A stretch of DNA of 64,000 nucleotides, from positions 1 to 64,000 of the forward strand of contig JADGEQ010000037.1 of the NCBI GenBank assembly GCA_016744295.1, read 5' to 3'. A program made the position numbers and the translations under genes. Below, in pieces: positions 34,405-43,539 of this stretch. The notes under the pieces were generated by a model, which had not been told where the DNA came from, did not search any database, and saw only the letters and a list, made by a program, of their open reading frames with translations. The stretch comes from Desulfobacteraceae bacterium. Its GTDB lineage: Bacteria; Desulfobacterota; Desulfobacteria; Desulfobacterales; Desulfobacteraceae. Position 1 is the first letter of the stretch, and the number at the start of each line of letters is the position of its first letter.

Positions 34405-35775
34405 TTGAAGAAAAAAGATAAATTTATATTTTTGTGCCAGTCTTGTGGCGCCCAGACGCCCAAATGGATGGGAAAATGCCCGGCATGCGGGGGATGGGAT
34501 ACCCTGGTTGAAGAGAAAATTATAGCAGCCTCGGGCAAGGCCCGGCCCATAACATCTCCCAAGCCTGTGCCCATTAATTCCGTGGATGTTGCTGAATCCC
34601 ACAGGCTCCAGACCGGCATCACTGAATTTGACCGGGTTCTTGGCGGGGGGATTGTGGATGGCTCATTGATCCTGATCGGGGGCGATCCTGGTATCGGTAA
34701 ATCCACCCTCATGCTCCAGGTGCTGGCAACCCTCGCCCAAGCAAATAAAAGATGTCTGTATGTCTCGGGTGAAGAGTCTGTTTTACAATTGTCCATGCGG
34801 GGAAAACGCCTGGATTCAGGAAGCGATTCCCTCTTTATTGTAGCGGAAACAGATTTGGATTCCATCCTTTCCATGGTGGAAAAAGAGCACTATGATGCCA
34901 TGGTGATCGATTCCATCCAGACGGTGTTCCACCCGGAAGTTTCATCCACGCCGGGCAGTGTTACCCAGATTCGGGAGGCTTCCATGCAGTTCATGCGCCT
35001 GGCAAAGACCACCGGGATTCCCATTTTTCTGGTGGGGCATGTCACAAAGGTAGGGGCCATTGCGGGTCCCAGGATCATGGAGCACATGGTGGATACCGTT
35101 CTTTATTTTGAAGGGGATAAGAGCCATATCTTTAGAATCCTGAGGGCGGTGAAGAATAGGTTCGGGTCCACCAATGAAATAGGGGTTTTTGAAATGCGGG
35201 AAAAAGGGCTTAGTCAGGTGCCCAACCCCTCTGCCATATTTTTGTCAGATCGCTCCACCGTGGCGCCTGGCTCGGTGGTGACATCCAGCATGGAGGGGAC
35301 CCGGCCCATCCTGGTGGAGATCCAGGGTCTTGTTTCCAGTACCGGTATGGGAAATCCGAGGCGGACGGTGCTGGGGTTAGATCATAATCGGGTTGCTCTG
35401 ATTCTGGCGGTCATGGAAAAACGCCTTGGAATGAACTTATCCGGCCTGGATGTCTTTATGAACGTCATCGGCGGGGTAAGAATCGTGGAACCTTCCGCCG
35501 ATCTTGCCATTGCCGCAGCTCTGGCTTCAAGTTTTCTGGACAAGCCGGTCCACAAGGAAACCACCCTGATTGGTGAAATCGGCCTGACAGGGGAGATTAG
35601 GGCTGTCAGCCATGCCCAGGCAAGGATTAAGGAAGCTTCCAAAATGGGATTTACCACCTGTTTGGTCCCAAGTTCTGCCATGAAGCAATTGTCCAAGGTA
35701 AAAGGAATGACCATTGAAAGTGTAAGTTTTTTAAAGGACGCCATGGAGGTATTATTTGATGGCCAAGAAGACTAA
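34405..35775 (+). CDS. radA: DNA repair protein RadA
   Basis: About 456 residues from a TTG at 34405 (KKKDKFIFLCQSCG) preceded by GAGAAGAGA; the frame is open to an ATG at 34357 without a ribosome binding site, and family members begin close to the zinc finger. Domains: zinc finger CQSCGAQTPKWMGKCPACGG, RecA-like ATPase with Walker A GGDPGIGKST and the RadA-specific KNRFGSTNEIGVFEM motif, and a Lon-like C-terminal domain (GGVRIVEPSADLAIAAALAS). RadA is a branch-migration helicase in recombination. It is the first gene of a radA-rlmE-yebC run and overlaps rlmE by 17 bases. Confidence 0.95.
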   Translation: MKKKDKFIFLCQSCGAQTPKWMGKCPACGGWDTLVEEKIIAASGKARPITSPKPVPINSVDVAESHRLQTGITEFDRVLGGGIVDGSLILIGGDPGIGKSTLMLQVLATLAQANKRCLYVSGEESVLQLSMRGKRLDSGSDSLFIVAETDLDSILSMVEKEHYDAMVIDSIQTVFHPEVSSTPGSVTQIREASMQFMRLAKTTGIPIFLVGHVTKVGAIAGPRIMEHMVDTVLYFEGDKSHIFRILRAVKNRFGSTNEIGVFEMREKGLSQVPNPSAIFLSDRSTVAPGSVVTSSMEGTRPILVEIQGLVSSTGMGNPRRTVLGLDHNRVALILAVMEKRLGMNLSGLDVFMNVIGGVRIVEPSADLAIAAALASSFLDKPVHKETTLIGEIGLTGEIRAVSHAQARIKEASKMGFTTCLVPSSAMKQLSKVKGMTIESVSFLKDAMEVLFDGQED

Positions 35776-36409
35776 AGGAACAGGTAAAGGAACAGGTAAA
35801 GGGGCAAGTAAAGGGGCAAGTAAAGGGGCAAGGGGGAATGAATGGGCAGACCATTTGACCCAGAGGGCCAAAGCGGAGAATTATCCGGCCCGGTCCGTGT
35901 ATAAACTGGAGGAGATCCAGAAAAAATTTAAGGTTATTTTGCCGAAAAGTCATGTGCTGGATCTTGGGTGTGCTCCGGGGTCCTGGCTTTTATATGCGGC
36001 AAAGCAGACGGGCAGCCGGGGGCGGGTCTTTGGAATCGATTTAAAACAGATAGAAATCAAGCTTCCCGACAATGTGATTGCTATCCAGGATAATATTCTG
36101 GCCCTGGAAAATGAAGACTTTCTGGAGAAGGGATTTGGTGCAGTCCTGAGTGATATGGCACCTGCCACCACAGGCCGCAAGGATGTGGATGCCTTCAGAT
36201 CATTTGAACTTTGCAGTATGGCCCTGGACACGGCGAAAAAATTTGGGGCACCCAATTCAAATTTTGTCTGTAAGATATTTCAGGGCAATGAGTTTAAAAA
36301 ATTTGAACAAGAGGTTAAGTTGGTATTCAGGGAGTGTAAAACCTTTAAACCGGAAAGTTGCAGAAAACAAAGTAAAGAAATATATATAATCGCAAAAGGT
36401 AAAAAATAA
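35759..36409 (+). CDS. rlmE: 23S rRNA 2'-O-methyltransferase RlmE (FtsJ/RrmJ)
   Basis: Start ATG 35759 (MAKKTKGTG) with GGAGGT eight bases upstream, inside the end of radA; about 216 residues. After a repetitive basic N-terminus of about 25 residues, the core begins ARSVYKLEEIQKKFKV, the SAM site is HVLDLGCAPGSWLLYAA, and the catalytic K-D-K-E residues appear in SVYKLEEI, SDMAPATTG, FVCKIFQG and the late Glu. RlmE methylates U2552 of the peptidyl-transferase A loop. Its N-terminal tandem repeat is described separately. Confidence 0.95.
   Translation: MAKKTKGTGKGTGKGASKGASKGARGNEWADHLTQRAKAENYPARSVYKLEEIQKKFKVILPKSHVLDLGCAPGSWLLYAAKQTGSRGRVFGIDLKQIEIKLPDNVIAIQDNILALENEDFLEKGFGAVLSDMAPATTGRKDVDAFRSFELCSMALDTAKKFGAPNSNFVCKIFQGNEFKKFEQEVKLVFRECKTFKPESCRKQSKEIYIIAKGKK
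35774..35833 (+). repeat. Five tandem 12-base units inside the start of rlmE
   Basis: Two AAAGGAACAGGT, two AAAGGGGCAAGT and one AAAGGGGCAAGG follow each other without gaps, coding KGTG, KGTG, KGAS, KGAS, KGAR. The array starts one base after the first base of the radA stop codon. In-frame units of 12 bases can vary in number by slippage without breaking the gene. Confidence 0.9.
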
Positions 36410-36422
36410 GGAGGCAGTAGCC

Positions 36423-37166
36423 ATGTCAGGACATAGTAAGTGGTCGACCATCAAACATAAAAAAGGGGCAGCCGATGTAAAAAGAGGCAAGATTTTTACC
36501 AAGCTGATCAAAGAGATCACCGTGGCCGCCAGGATGGGCGGTGGGGATCAGGAGTCCAACCCAAGACTTCGGCATGCGCTGAATTCTGCTAAAGCCCAGA
36601 ATATGCCCAAGGATACCTTTGAACGGGCCGTTAAAAAGGGGACCGGGGATCTGGAGGGGGTGAACTACGAAGAGATTCTGTATGAAGGATATGGCCCGGG
36701 GGGCGTGGCTGTTCTGGTGGAGTGCCTTACGGACAATAAAAACCGGACCATTGCCGATGTCAGATATATTTTTGGGAAAGCCGGTGGAAACGTTGGAACA
36801 GACGGATGCGTGGCCTGGATGTTTGACAAAAAGGGCTTGCTGTCGGTGAGCAAGGAAGATGCCAGTGAAGAAACCTTGATGGATGTTGCCCTGGAAGCCG
36901 GGGCAGAAGATATCAGGGATGAAGGGGATGTTTTTGAGATCATTACCACACCCGAAGATTTTGATGCGGTCAGGGATGCAATTGACACAGCCGAGATAAA
37001 ATGCCAGATGGCAGAGATCACCATGCTGCCCCAGAATATGACCCCGGTGGAGGGCAAGGACGCCGAGCAGGTGATCCGTTTCATGGATGCCCTGGATGAT
37101 TGTGATGATATCCAGAAGTTTTATACCAATGCGGATATTCCCGATGATGTATTTGACGCCATGTAG
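36423..37166 (+). CDS. YebC/PmpR/TACO1 family protein
   Basis: About 247 residues; the family signature MSGHSKWSTIKHKKGAADVK opens the protein, followed by GGGDQESNPRLRHALNSAKA and YEGYGPGGVAVLVECLTDNK. The family comprises DNA-binding regulators and translation factors: TACO1, and bacterial YebC homologues that relieve ribosome stalling at proline stretches. GGAGGCAGTAGCC lies upstream. It ends the radA-rlmE-yebC run, 13 bases after rlmE; the usual ruvC neighbour is absent from this window. Confidence 0.96.
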   Translation: MSGHSKWSTIKHKKGAADVKRGKIFTKLIKEITVAARMGGGDQESNPRLRHALNSAKAQNMPKDTFERAVKKGTGDLEGVNYEEILYEGYGPGGVAVLVECLTDNKNRTIADVRYIFGKAGGNVGTDGCVAWMFDKKGLLSVSKEDASEETLMDVALEAGAEDIRDEGDVFEIITTPEDFDAVRDAIDTAEIKCQMAEITMLPQNMTPVEGKDAEQVIRFMDALDDCDDIQKFYTNADIPDDVFDAM

Positions 37167-37260
37167 GTCTAAAACCCGTTAGAATTGTTGCCCAAGGATT
37201 ATTACCCAGTATCGTTCAGATTGGGCCTAACGCTTCCGGGCCTGGTTCAAAAAACAAAAA

Positions 37261-37292
37261 AAAGGAGCTGACCGTTTTCAGCTCCTTTTTTG
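37261..37292. terminator. Bidirectional terminator between yebC and nadA
   Basis: AAAGGAGCTGA at 37261-37271 pairs with TCAGCTCCTTT at 37278-37288. T-runs follow on both strands. Confidence 0.93.
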
Positions 37293-37315
37293 GGTTGTGT
37301 AACAAATATTGGTCT

Positions 37316-38239
37316 CTATTTTAGATCAATCATTTTTTGTACCGACCCAAGGGCGGCCTTTCTGATCTCCTCTGGCACCATGATTTTTCCTGTCATCTTT
37401 TCAAGGCTGTCCAACACGTTTTCAAGGGTGATTTTTTTCATATCAATGCAATACATTTTCCCAGAGGCCGGATAAAACTTCTTGTTTGGATGAGCCTTGG
37501 ATATGGGATAGATCAGTCCGATTTCGGTGCCCAGGATAAACTGGTCTTTGTCTGATTCTCCTGCAAAGCGGATCATGCCCGAGGTGGACTGAATACTGTC
37601 TGCCAGTTCCAAAATTTCAGGCGGACATTCAGGGTGGGCAATGAAGAGGGCCTTGGGGTGAATAGCTTTTGCCTCGGTCACATCCTGGGGGGTTAAATTG
37701 TTGTGAAAGGGGCAGAATCCCTCCCAAAGGTGAATTTTTTTGCTGGTGTTGGCCGCGGCATATTGGGCAAGATTTCTATCCGGTGTCATTAAAATCTCAT
37801 TTTCCTTGATGGAATTGGTTACCCGAATGACATTGGCCGAGGTGCAGCAGATATCGGATACCGCTTTTACTGCAGCCGAAGAATTGACATAGGTAATAAC
37901 CGGAATATTGCCCAGTGCCTCTTTCTTTTTCACAAGGGAGACCGGGTCCACCATGTCGGCCATGGGGCATCCGGCATCGGGATTGGGCAGGAGCACTGTT
38001 TTATCAGGGGAAAGGATATAGGCGGTTTCCGCCATAAAATGGACCCCGCAGAATATGATGATATCTGCAGGCGTTTTTGATGCCAGGATGCTCAGTTCCA
38101 GTGAATCTCCGCAAAGATCAGCCACCTCCTGGATTTCCGGGGGTTGATAATTATGGGCCAGGATAATGGCATTCTTCTCTTTGGCCAGTTGTTTTATTTT
38201 GTTTATCATTATTTGATTGTTTCTTGGCTGGGTTTTCAT
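37316..38239 (-). CDS. nadA: Quinolinate synthase A
   Basis: About 307 residues, the length of the archaeal/Gram-positive type. It condenses iminoaspartate and dihydroxyacetone phosphate to quinolinate in NAD synthesis, using a [4Fe-4S] cluster. Three repeats of the fold are visible: IILAHNYQPPEIQEVADLCG, FCGVHFMAETAYILSPDKTV and ICCTSANVIRVT. The cluster cysteines would be those in DLCGDS-like and HPECPPEI positions and MYCIDMKKITLENV. AGGAGCC precedes ATG 38239. nadB and nadC are not in the window. It is followed by nothing on its strand until the terminator at 37261. Confidence 0.96.
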   Translation of the reverse strand: MKTQPRNNQIMINKIKQLAKEKNAIILAHNYQPPEIQEVADLCGDSLELSILASKTPADIIIFCGVHFMAETAYILSPDKTVLLPNPDAGCPMADMVDPVSLVKKKEALGNIPVITYVNSSAAVKAVSDICCTSANVIRVTNSIKENEILMTPDRNLAQYAAANTSKKIHLWEGFCPFHNNLTPQDVTEAKAIHPKALFIAHPECPPEILELADSIQSTSGMIRFAGESDKDQFILGTEIGLIYPISKAHPNKKFYPASGKMYCIDMKKITLENVLDSLEKMTGKIMVPEEIRKAALGSVQKMIDLK

Positions 38240-38260
38240 TGGCTGGCTCCTTTTTTAAAA

Positions 38261-38932
38261 TTAGTCCATTTCTATAATACTTGATCCATCGGGGATCTTA
38301 AATTCAAAAATAGATGGGTCCATTTTTTTGAATTGAATGTTGGTGAATTTAAATTCGGTGGTATCCCCATAAATATTCCGGGTTGTCACCTGCCCAATCT
38401 CATGGGTGGTTCGGGATACCTGGATAAGAAGGGATACCATATCCGGGTTTTCTTGTTTGGCTGTTAAAAGAAAGAATAGGTGGGTGTCATTTTTCTCTTT
38501 GAGTTCAATGGTGAAGTTTTCCCTCATCAACCCAATGTTCGATAAAACAGCACCGCCCGCTCCGGCTTTGAAAATTTTTTTGGCATCCCCCTTCATGACC
38601 TGATCCTGATCAGGTCTATAAATCCACAATATCTGACCATTTGTGACGATTTCATGGCGCTGGGGGCTCAGATACAGCCACTTCATTTTCCCCGGATGGT
38701 TGAACCAGGCTTTGCCCGATGCCGTTTCGGTTATCTCCAGGGCAGCCAGGGTTGAAATTTGGCTGAAATCAGCCTGGAATCCATTGTTGGTATATTTTTT
38801 TTCAATGGCAGTCAATATCTCCTCTTCAAGGAGATCTGCCTGGGTCGCTCCCAGGGGGGAGACAAAAAGAAAAATGCCTAGCAGCAACCATGTGATAGGG
38901 CTGCAAAGGGACTGAATGATCCTTAGTTTCAT
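38261..38932 (-). CDS. lolA: Outer-membrane lipoprotein carrier LolA
   Basis: Start ATG 38932 (MKLRIIQSLCSP) with AAAAGGA upstream; about 223 residues with a signal peptide ending near PLGATQAD. The mature protein fits LolA: QADFSQIS with the conserved aromatic strand, TASGKAWFNHPGKMKWLYLS, PQRHEIVTNGQILWIYRPDQ, then KKMDPSIFEFKIPDG. LolA takes lipoproteins released by LolCDE across the periplasm to the outer membrane, confirming a Gram-negative envelope. An open frame extends upstream to 39013, but it overlaps the acyl-CoA synthetase end and lacks a signal peptide. nadA follows after 21 bases. Confidence 0.92.
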   Translation of the reverse strand: MKLRIIQSLCSPITWLLLGIFLFVSPLGATQADLLEEEILTAIEKKYTNNGFQADFSQISTLAALEITETASGKAWFNHPGKMKWLYLSPQRHEIVTNGQILWIYRPDQDQVMKGDAKKIFKAGAGGAVLSNIGLMRENFTIELKEKNDTHLFFLLTAKQENPDMVSLLIQVSRTTHEIGQVTTRNIYGDTTEFKFTNIQFKKMDPSIFEFKIPDGSSIIEMD

Positions 38933-38969
38933 GGGCAGTAGGGTCCTTTTCTCGGGTCCTTGGGTTCCC

Positions 38970-40595
38970 TTATTTGAGAAGTTTATTAATATCTTTTCGT
39001 TTGTCTGCTGCATACATTCTTCTCAGTTTTGGTTTTTCAATTTTTCCGGTGGGATTTCGGGGCACATCACCGAAAAATATTTGCTTCAATTGCTTGTAGC
39101 GGGGCAGGGCCGTCTGGAAATCCATGATTTCCTGTTCTCCCATCATGGCACCGGGTCTGACGCTGATAATACCGGCGGGAATTTCGCCCAGCCGCTCGTC
39201 GGGTACGCCGATGACCGCAATATCTTTTATCTTGGAATGGGTGAGAAAAAAGTTCTCGATTTCAACGGGGAAAATATTTTCACCCCCATAAATGATCATA
39301 TCCTTTTTCCGGTCCACCAGCCAGATAAATCCCTCTTTATCTGATCTGGCGATATCTCCGGTGTGGAGCCAGCCGTTCTGGATGGTTTTTTGGGTCGCTT
39401 CCGGGTTTTTATAATATTCTTTCATTACCCCCGGACCCCGTACCATGAGTTCTCCTGATTCGTTGGCAAACAGGTGGTTTCCCTGCTTGTCCACAATTTT
39501 TGCCTCCCAGCCTTGGCCGGGCAATCCAATGGGGCCGATTCTGTCCGCATTGTCTATTCCCAGGTGGATACATCCGGGACCGGTGGATTCGGTGAGGCCA
39601 TAGTTGGTGTCATAGGCCTGGTCGGGAAAATATTTTTTCCAGGAGTTGATGAGGCTGGGGGGGACGGGTTGGGCACCCGCATGCATCAGTCGCCATTGGG
39701 ACAGAATGTAGTCAGAAAGATCAATCTCCTTGTTCTCAATGGCAATGAGGATGTCGTGGGCCCAGGGTACCAGCAGCCATGCAATGGTACACCCCTCTTC
39801 GGATATTGCCTCAATGATCCATTTGGGGTTTACACCATTGAGGAGGATACATTTTCCCCCCACAAGAAAGCTGCCCATCCAGTGCATTTTGGCCCCGGTA
39901 TGATAGAGGGGCGGAATGCATAGAAAAATATCTTCGTGGGTCTGGCCGTGGTGATCATTTTCCAGATAGCAGGCATGGGAGAGATTTTTATGGGTGAGCA
40001 ACACCGCCTTTGGGGTGCCGGTGGTCCCGGAGGTGAAATACAGGGCGGCCTCATCTTCCATACAAAGGTCAACCTTTGGCGGAACATCCCAGTCTCCTGT
40101 TGTTTGCTTGTCGATAAATTCCCGGACCGTGGTGGCCCATTGGGGGCAGTCCTCGGTTTTTCCCGTAAACAGCCAAAGGGTGATAGTTTTTTCCAATTCA
40201 TCTTTCACCGTTTCAATCCGCTGGATAAATTCGGGGCCGAAAATAAATACCTTTGCTTCCGCGGTTTGGGTGCAAAGCAGAATTTTATCGGATTCGAATC
40301 TGAAGTTTAAAGGCACTGCCCATGCACCGGTATACAGAATGCCAAAATACAGGGGGAGCCACTCAATGGAGTTGGTCATGAGCTGAACCACCTTATCCCC
40401 TTTTTTGATGTTATTTTGTTTCAGAGCGTTGGCAAACCTGGCAGAGGTCTTGTAAAATTCATTCCAACTCACCTGTCGTTTGGTGTTCAGAGCGGGAATG
40501 CGTTCGACAATGGCAGTTTCATCTGCATGGCGTGCACTGTTTTGCGCGAGTATATCGGTAATTAACATCTCTTGTGTTCTGTCTGTCAGTGTCAT
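38970..40595 (-). CDS. Acyl-CoA synthetase (AMP-binding family)
   Basis: About 541 residues from ATG 40595 (MTLTDRTQEM). The open frame reaches a TTG at 40643, but that lies inside the dnaK terminator; ATG 40568 is a later alternative. Motifs: YFTSGTTGTPKAVLLTHKNL (P-loop, A3), YGLTESTGPGCIHLG, GWLHTGDIARSDKEGFIWLV (A7-A8) and RNPTGKIEKPKLRR with the catalytic Lys. The enzyme activates a carboxylic acid to acyl-AMP and then to CoA thioester; medium or long-chain fatty acids or aromatics are possible substrates. It is read towards lolA, 37 bases ahead of it. Confidence 0.92.
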   Translation of the reverse strand: MTLTDRTQEMLITDILAQNSARHADETAIVERIPALNTKRQVSWNEFYKTSARFANALKQNNIKKGDKVVQLMTNSIEWLPLYFGILYTGAWAVPLNFRFESDKILLCTQTAEAKVFIFGPEFIQRIETVKDELEKTITLWLFTGKTEDCPQWATTVREFIDKQTTGDWDVPPKVDLCMEDEAALYFTSGTTGTPKAVLLTHKNLSHACYLENDHHGQTHEDIFLCIPPLYHTGAKMHWMGSFLVGGKCILLNGVNPKWIIEAISEEGCTIAWLLVPWAHDILIAIENKEIDLSDYILSQWRLMHAGAQPVPPSLINSWKKYFPDQAYDTNYGLTESTGPGCIHLGIDNADRIGPIGLPGQGWEAKIVDKQGNHLFANESGELMVRGPGVMKEYYKNPEATQKTIQNGWLHTGDIARSDKEGFIWLVDRKKDMIIYGGENIFPVEIENFFLTHSKIKDIAVIGVPDERLGEIPAGIISVRPGAMMGEQEIMDFQTALPRYKQLKQIFFGDVPRNPTGKIEKPKLRRMYAADKRKDINKLLK

Positions 40596-40624
40596 GGGGA
40601 TATCAAAGCCTTGTGAATGAATAT

Positions 40625-40662
40625 AAAAAATCCTGCCGGGCAACTATAGACCACGGCAGGAT
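40625..40662 (-). terminator. Terminator of grpE-dnaK
   Basis: TCCTGCCG at 40631-40638 pairs with CGGCAGGA at 40654-40661; on the minus strand the stem is followed by ATTTTTT (A-run at 40625-40630). It stands 25 bases past the dnaK stop. Confidence 0.92.
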
Positions 40663-40687
40663 TATATTCAACAGGTTTTATGGTCTG

Positions 40688-42604
40688 TTATTTGTCTTTT
40701 TTGACCTCTTCAAAATCAGCATCCACAACATCATCATCTTCTGCCGGGTTGGCCTGGGCACCTGCATCGGCACCTGCTGCACCCGGGTTTTCCTGGGCTG
40801 CCTGCTGGTACATGACTTCGGCAAGTTTGTGGGAGGCCTGGGAAAGGGCTTCGATTTTGGCTTTGATATCTTCGGCATCCTCGGAGTCTTTGGCTAATTT
40901 ACATGCCTCCAAAGCAACTTCAATGCCTTTTTTGGTCTCCTCATCAACCTTGTCACCGTGTTCCTTGAGGGTTTTTTCAGTCTGGTCACAAAGTCCTTCG
41001 GCCTGGTTTCTAGCATCCACCAAGTCTTTTCTTTTTTTGTCCTCGTCGGCATGCATTTCAGCATCTTTGACCATTCTGTCGATCTCTTCTTCGGAAAGAC
41101 CGCTGGCTGCCGTGATCTGGATGGATTGTTCCTTGCCGGTTGCCTTGTCCTTTGCAGCCACATGGACAATACCATTGGCATCAATGTCAAAGGAAACTTC
41201 GATCTGGGGAACTCCCCTGGGCGCCGGCGGTATTTCTTTCAATTCAAATTGACCCAAGGTTTTGTTGCCGGTTGCAATTTCTCTTTCACCCTGGAGTACG
41301 TGGATGGAAACTGCTGGCTGGTTGTCGGCTGCAGTGGAGAAAACCTGGCTTTTCTTGGTGGGGATGGTGGTATTTTTTTCAATCAATTTGGTCATAACAC
41401 CGCCAAGGGTTTCAATTCCAAGGGACAGCGGGGTAACATCTAAAAGCAGAACATCATTGACATCTCCCTGGAGAACCCCAGCCTGGACAGCTGCTCCCAT
41501 GGCCACTACTTCATCTGGATTCACACCCTTGTGGGGTTTTTTCCCAAATATTTTTTCCACCCGCTCCTGGACGGCAGGCATGCGGGTCATGCCGCCTACC
41601 AAGACCACTTCGTCTACGCCTCCGGCACCAAGGTTTGCTTCTTTCAGGGCTGTCCTGCAGGGTTTTTCAAGGTTGTCCAGAAGATCGGCAACCAGAGATT
41701 CCAGTTTGGACCGGGTCAGTTTGACATCCAGATGTTTAGGGCCCGAGGCATCGGCCGTGATAAAGGGCAGGTTGATAGCGGTTTCAGTGGCAGTGGACAA
41801 TTCCATTTTTGCCTTTTCAGCTGCTTCCTTGAGCCGCTGGAGGGCCATCTTATCACCCCGAACATCAATACCCTGGTCTTTTTTAAATTCGCCTGCGATA
41901 TATTCGATAATTCTTAGGTCAAAATCCTCGCCCCCGAGGTGGGTGTCTCCGGAGGTTGATTTTACTTCAAAGACCCCATCACCAATCTCAAGTATAGACA
42001 CATCAAAGGTACCGCCGCCCAGATCGAAAACCGCTATTTTTTCTTCCTTTTTTTTGTCAAGACCGTAGGCAAGGGAAGCTGCAGTGGGTTCGTTAATGAT
42101 ACGCTTTACAATAAGCCCGGCAATTTTCCCGGCATCCTTAGTGGCCTGGCGCTGGCTGTCATTAAAATAAGCAGGCACGGTTATAACAGCCTCTGTTACC
42201 TCTTCGCCCAGATAGTCTTCAGCGGTCTTTTTGATGTTGCTCAAGACAAAGGATGAAATTTCAGCGGGGCTGTGTTGTTTTCCCCTCAGATTAATCCGGG
42301 TATCTCCGTTGGCAGCGGCTTCAATCTTATAAGGAAGATTGGGGATGTCCGTCTGAATTTCTTTTGAGCTGAACTTTCTTCCAACCAGACGTTTGACGCC
42401 AAATACGGTGTTCTCCGGGTTGGTGACGGCCTGGCGTTTGGCTGCCTGACCCACAACTCGCTCTCCGCCTTCGGTCAATGCAACAATGGATGGCGTGGTT
42501 CTGCCACCCTCTGAATTGGTGATGATTTTTACTTCTCCGCCAGCTTCCATTACTGCGACGCAAGAGTTGGTTGTGCCTAGATCGATTCCAATAATTTTAC
42601 CCAT
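40688..42604 (-). CDS. dnaK: Molecular chaperone DnaK (Hsp70)
   Basis: About 638 residues, standard length. ATPase signatures: IGIDLGTTNSCVAVMEAGGE, IAVFDLGGGTFDVSILEIGD and VVLVGGMTRMPAVQERVEKI. The substrate-binding domain has LLLDVTPLSLGIETLGGVMT, and the lid helices end in a Gly/Ala-rich acidic tail (DDDVVDADFEEVKKDK). With GrpE and DnaJ it folds and protects proteins in the cytoplasm. It is downstream of grpE by 21 bases; dnaJ is not in the window. A ribosome binding site GGAGGG precedes ATG 42604. Confidence 0.98.
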   Translation of the reverse strand: MGKIIGIDLGTTNSCVAVMEAGGEVKIITNSEGGRTTPSIVALTEGGERVVGQAAKRQAVTNPENTVFGVKRLVGRKFSSKEIQTDIPNLPYKIEAAANGDTRINLRGKQHSPAEISSFVLSNIKKTAEDYLGEEVTEAVITVPAYFNDSQRQATKDAGKIAGLIVKRIINEPTAASLAYGLDKKKEEKIAVFDLGGGTFDVSILEIGDGVFEVKSTSGDTHLGGEDFDLRIIEYIAGEFKKDQGIDVRGDKMALQRLKEAAEKAKMELSTATETAINLPFITADASGPKHLDVKLTRSKLESLVADLLDNLEKPCRTALKEANLGAGGVDEVVLVGGMTRMPAVQERVEKIFGKKPHKGVNPDEVVAMGAAVQAGVLQGDVNDVLLLDVTPLSLGIETLGGVMTKLIEKNTTIPTKKSQVFSTAADNQPAVSIHVLQGEREIATGNKTLGQFELKEIPPAPRGVPQIEVSFDIDANGIVHVAAKDKATGKEQSIQITAASGLSEEEIDRMVKDAEMHADEDKKRKDLVDARNQAEGLCDQTEKTLKEHGDKVDEETKKGIEVALEACKLAKDSEDAEDIKAKIEALSQASHKLAEVMYQQAAQENPGAAGADAGAQANPAEDDDVVDADFEEVKKDK

Positions 42605-42625
42605 AACATACCCTCCAAGATATTT

Positions 42626-43237
42626 TTAATTTTCTTTGTTTTCTGTGTTTTCTTCAGTTATTTTTTTTGCTTTTTTTGAGACAACAACCATTGCCGGTCT
42701 GATCAGCCTGTCATGAAGGAGGTACCCTTTTTGAAGTACCGTTGTAACAGTATTGTCAGGGAATTCATCATTTTCTTCCTGGGTAACCGCCTGGTGAAAG
42801 TTGGGATCAAAAGGTTCGTTTGCAGCTTCCACAGCTTTCACATTAAAGGTTTCAAAAAGCTTGATAATGTCTTTGTGTGTCAGCTTAACGCCTTCAAAAA
42901 GACCGGATTCCTCTGATTTTTCCTGGGCAGCGACAATGGCTCGCTCAAGGTTGTCGACAACCGAGAGAAGTTGCCTGAAAATCGACTCATTGGCAAATTT
43001 TTTAAAATCATTGGTCTCTCGTTGTGTTCTTTTCTTGTAATTTTCAAATTCAGCTGAAAGTCTCAGCGCACGGTCTTTTTCGGAAGCGACTTGCTCTTTG
43101 AGATCTTGAATCTCATCCTTTTTAGTCTTTTTATTTCCTGCATCGGATTTTTTTTGATTCGTTTTCTTTGGTGCCTCTTTTTTAGGAGAATCGCCCTGCT
43201 TCTCCGTCTCTTTTTTTTTCTTTTCTTTTAGTACCAA
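42626..43237 (-). CDS. grpE: Nucleotide exchange factor GrpE
   Basis: About 203 residues from a TTG at 43237, where GGAG stands seven bases upstream; the frame is open to 43273 but that start lacks a ribosome binding site. A highly basic N-terminus (KEKKKKETEKQ) is followed by a long coiled coil (LKEQVASEKDRALRLSAEFE, NYKKRTQRE) and the beta domain (FDPNFHQAVTQEEN, TVTTVLQKGYLLHDRLIRPA, MVVVSKK). GrpE dimers release ADP from DnaK and act as a thermosensor. No CIRCE repeat was seen upstream. Confidence 0.95.
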   Translation of the reverse strand: MVLKEKKKKETEKQGDSPKKEAPKKTNQKKSDAGNKKTKKDEIQDLKEQVASEKDRALRLSAEFENYKKRTQRETNDFKKFANESIFRQLLSVVDNLERAIVAAQEKSEESGLFEGVKLTHKDIIKLFETFNVKAVEAANEPFDPNFHQAVTQEENDEFPDNTVTTVLQKGYLLHDRLIRPAMVVVSKKAKKITEENTENKEN

Positions 43238-43373
43238 ATGTTTTCTCCAGCTCAGAAAATTCCTAATACCCAAGCATTAAATGGTTAATAATCATAAATT
43301 ATGGATGAAAAATAAGTCTGTTTAAAAGCATGTCAAGCTATAAAAGTAAGGAGAGAGAGGGTGGGGAAAAAAG

Positions 43374-43536
43374 TTCCGGCTGGCAGGAGGATTAAAGGAA
43401 AATTGCATGACCGGGATCGATCCACGACACAGAAGAGATCACTTATCGCTGCTTCCTTCCGGATCTGACGAGGTTCATGGCCTTCTGTTACGAGGCGACC
43501 GATCAGAATAAACCCATCCGGCCCACCAGCCGGAAA
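43374..43536 (-). ncRNA. ffs: Signal recognition particle RNA
   Basis: On the minus strand the conserved domain IV reads GTCAGATCCGGAAGGAAGCA, matching the apical tetraloop GGAA and the asymmetric internal loop that bind Ffh, then GCGATAAG. It is framed by AGAAGG and CTTCTG arms and by an outer stem TTCCGGCTGG / CCAGCCGGAA whose last bases run into CTTTTTT, a terminator-like end. The length of about 160 is longer than the 4.5S RNA of E. coli (114) but within the range of SRP RNAs. The RNA guides membrane proteins to SecYEG. Ends are inferred from pairing and the promoter. Confidence 0.9.
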
Positions 43537-43539
43537 GCT

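Noticed and set aside
35774..35833. CRISPR array
   Set aside because: The 12-base units are directly adjacent, without spacers, and encode protein. No CRISPR-like array was seen anywhere in the window.
43274..43373. CIRCE element or heat-shock promoter before grpE
   Set aside because: TTGACA at 43331-43336 (minus) has only ATTTTT at the -10 distance, and no TTAGCACTC-type inverted repeat was found.
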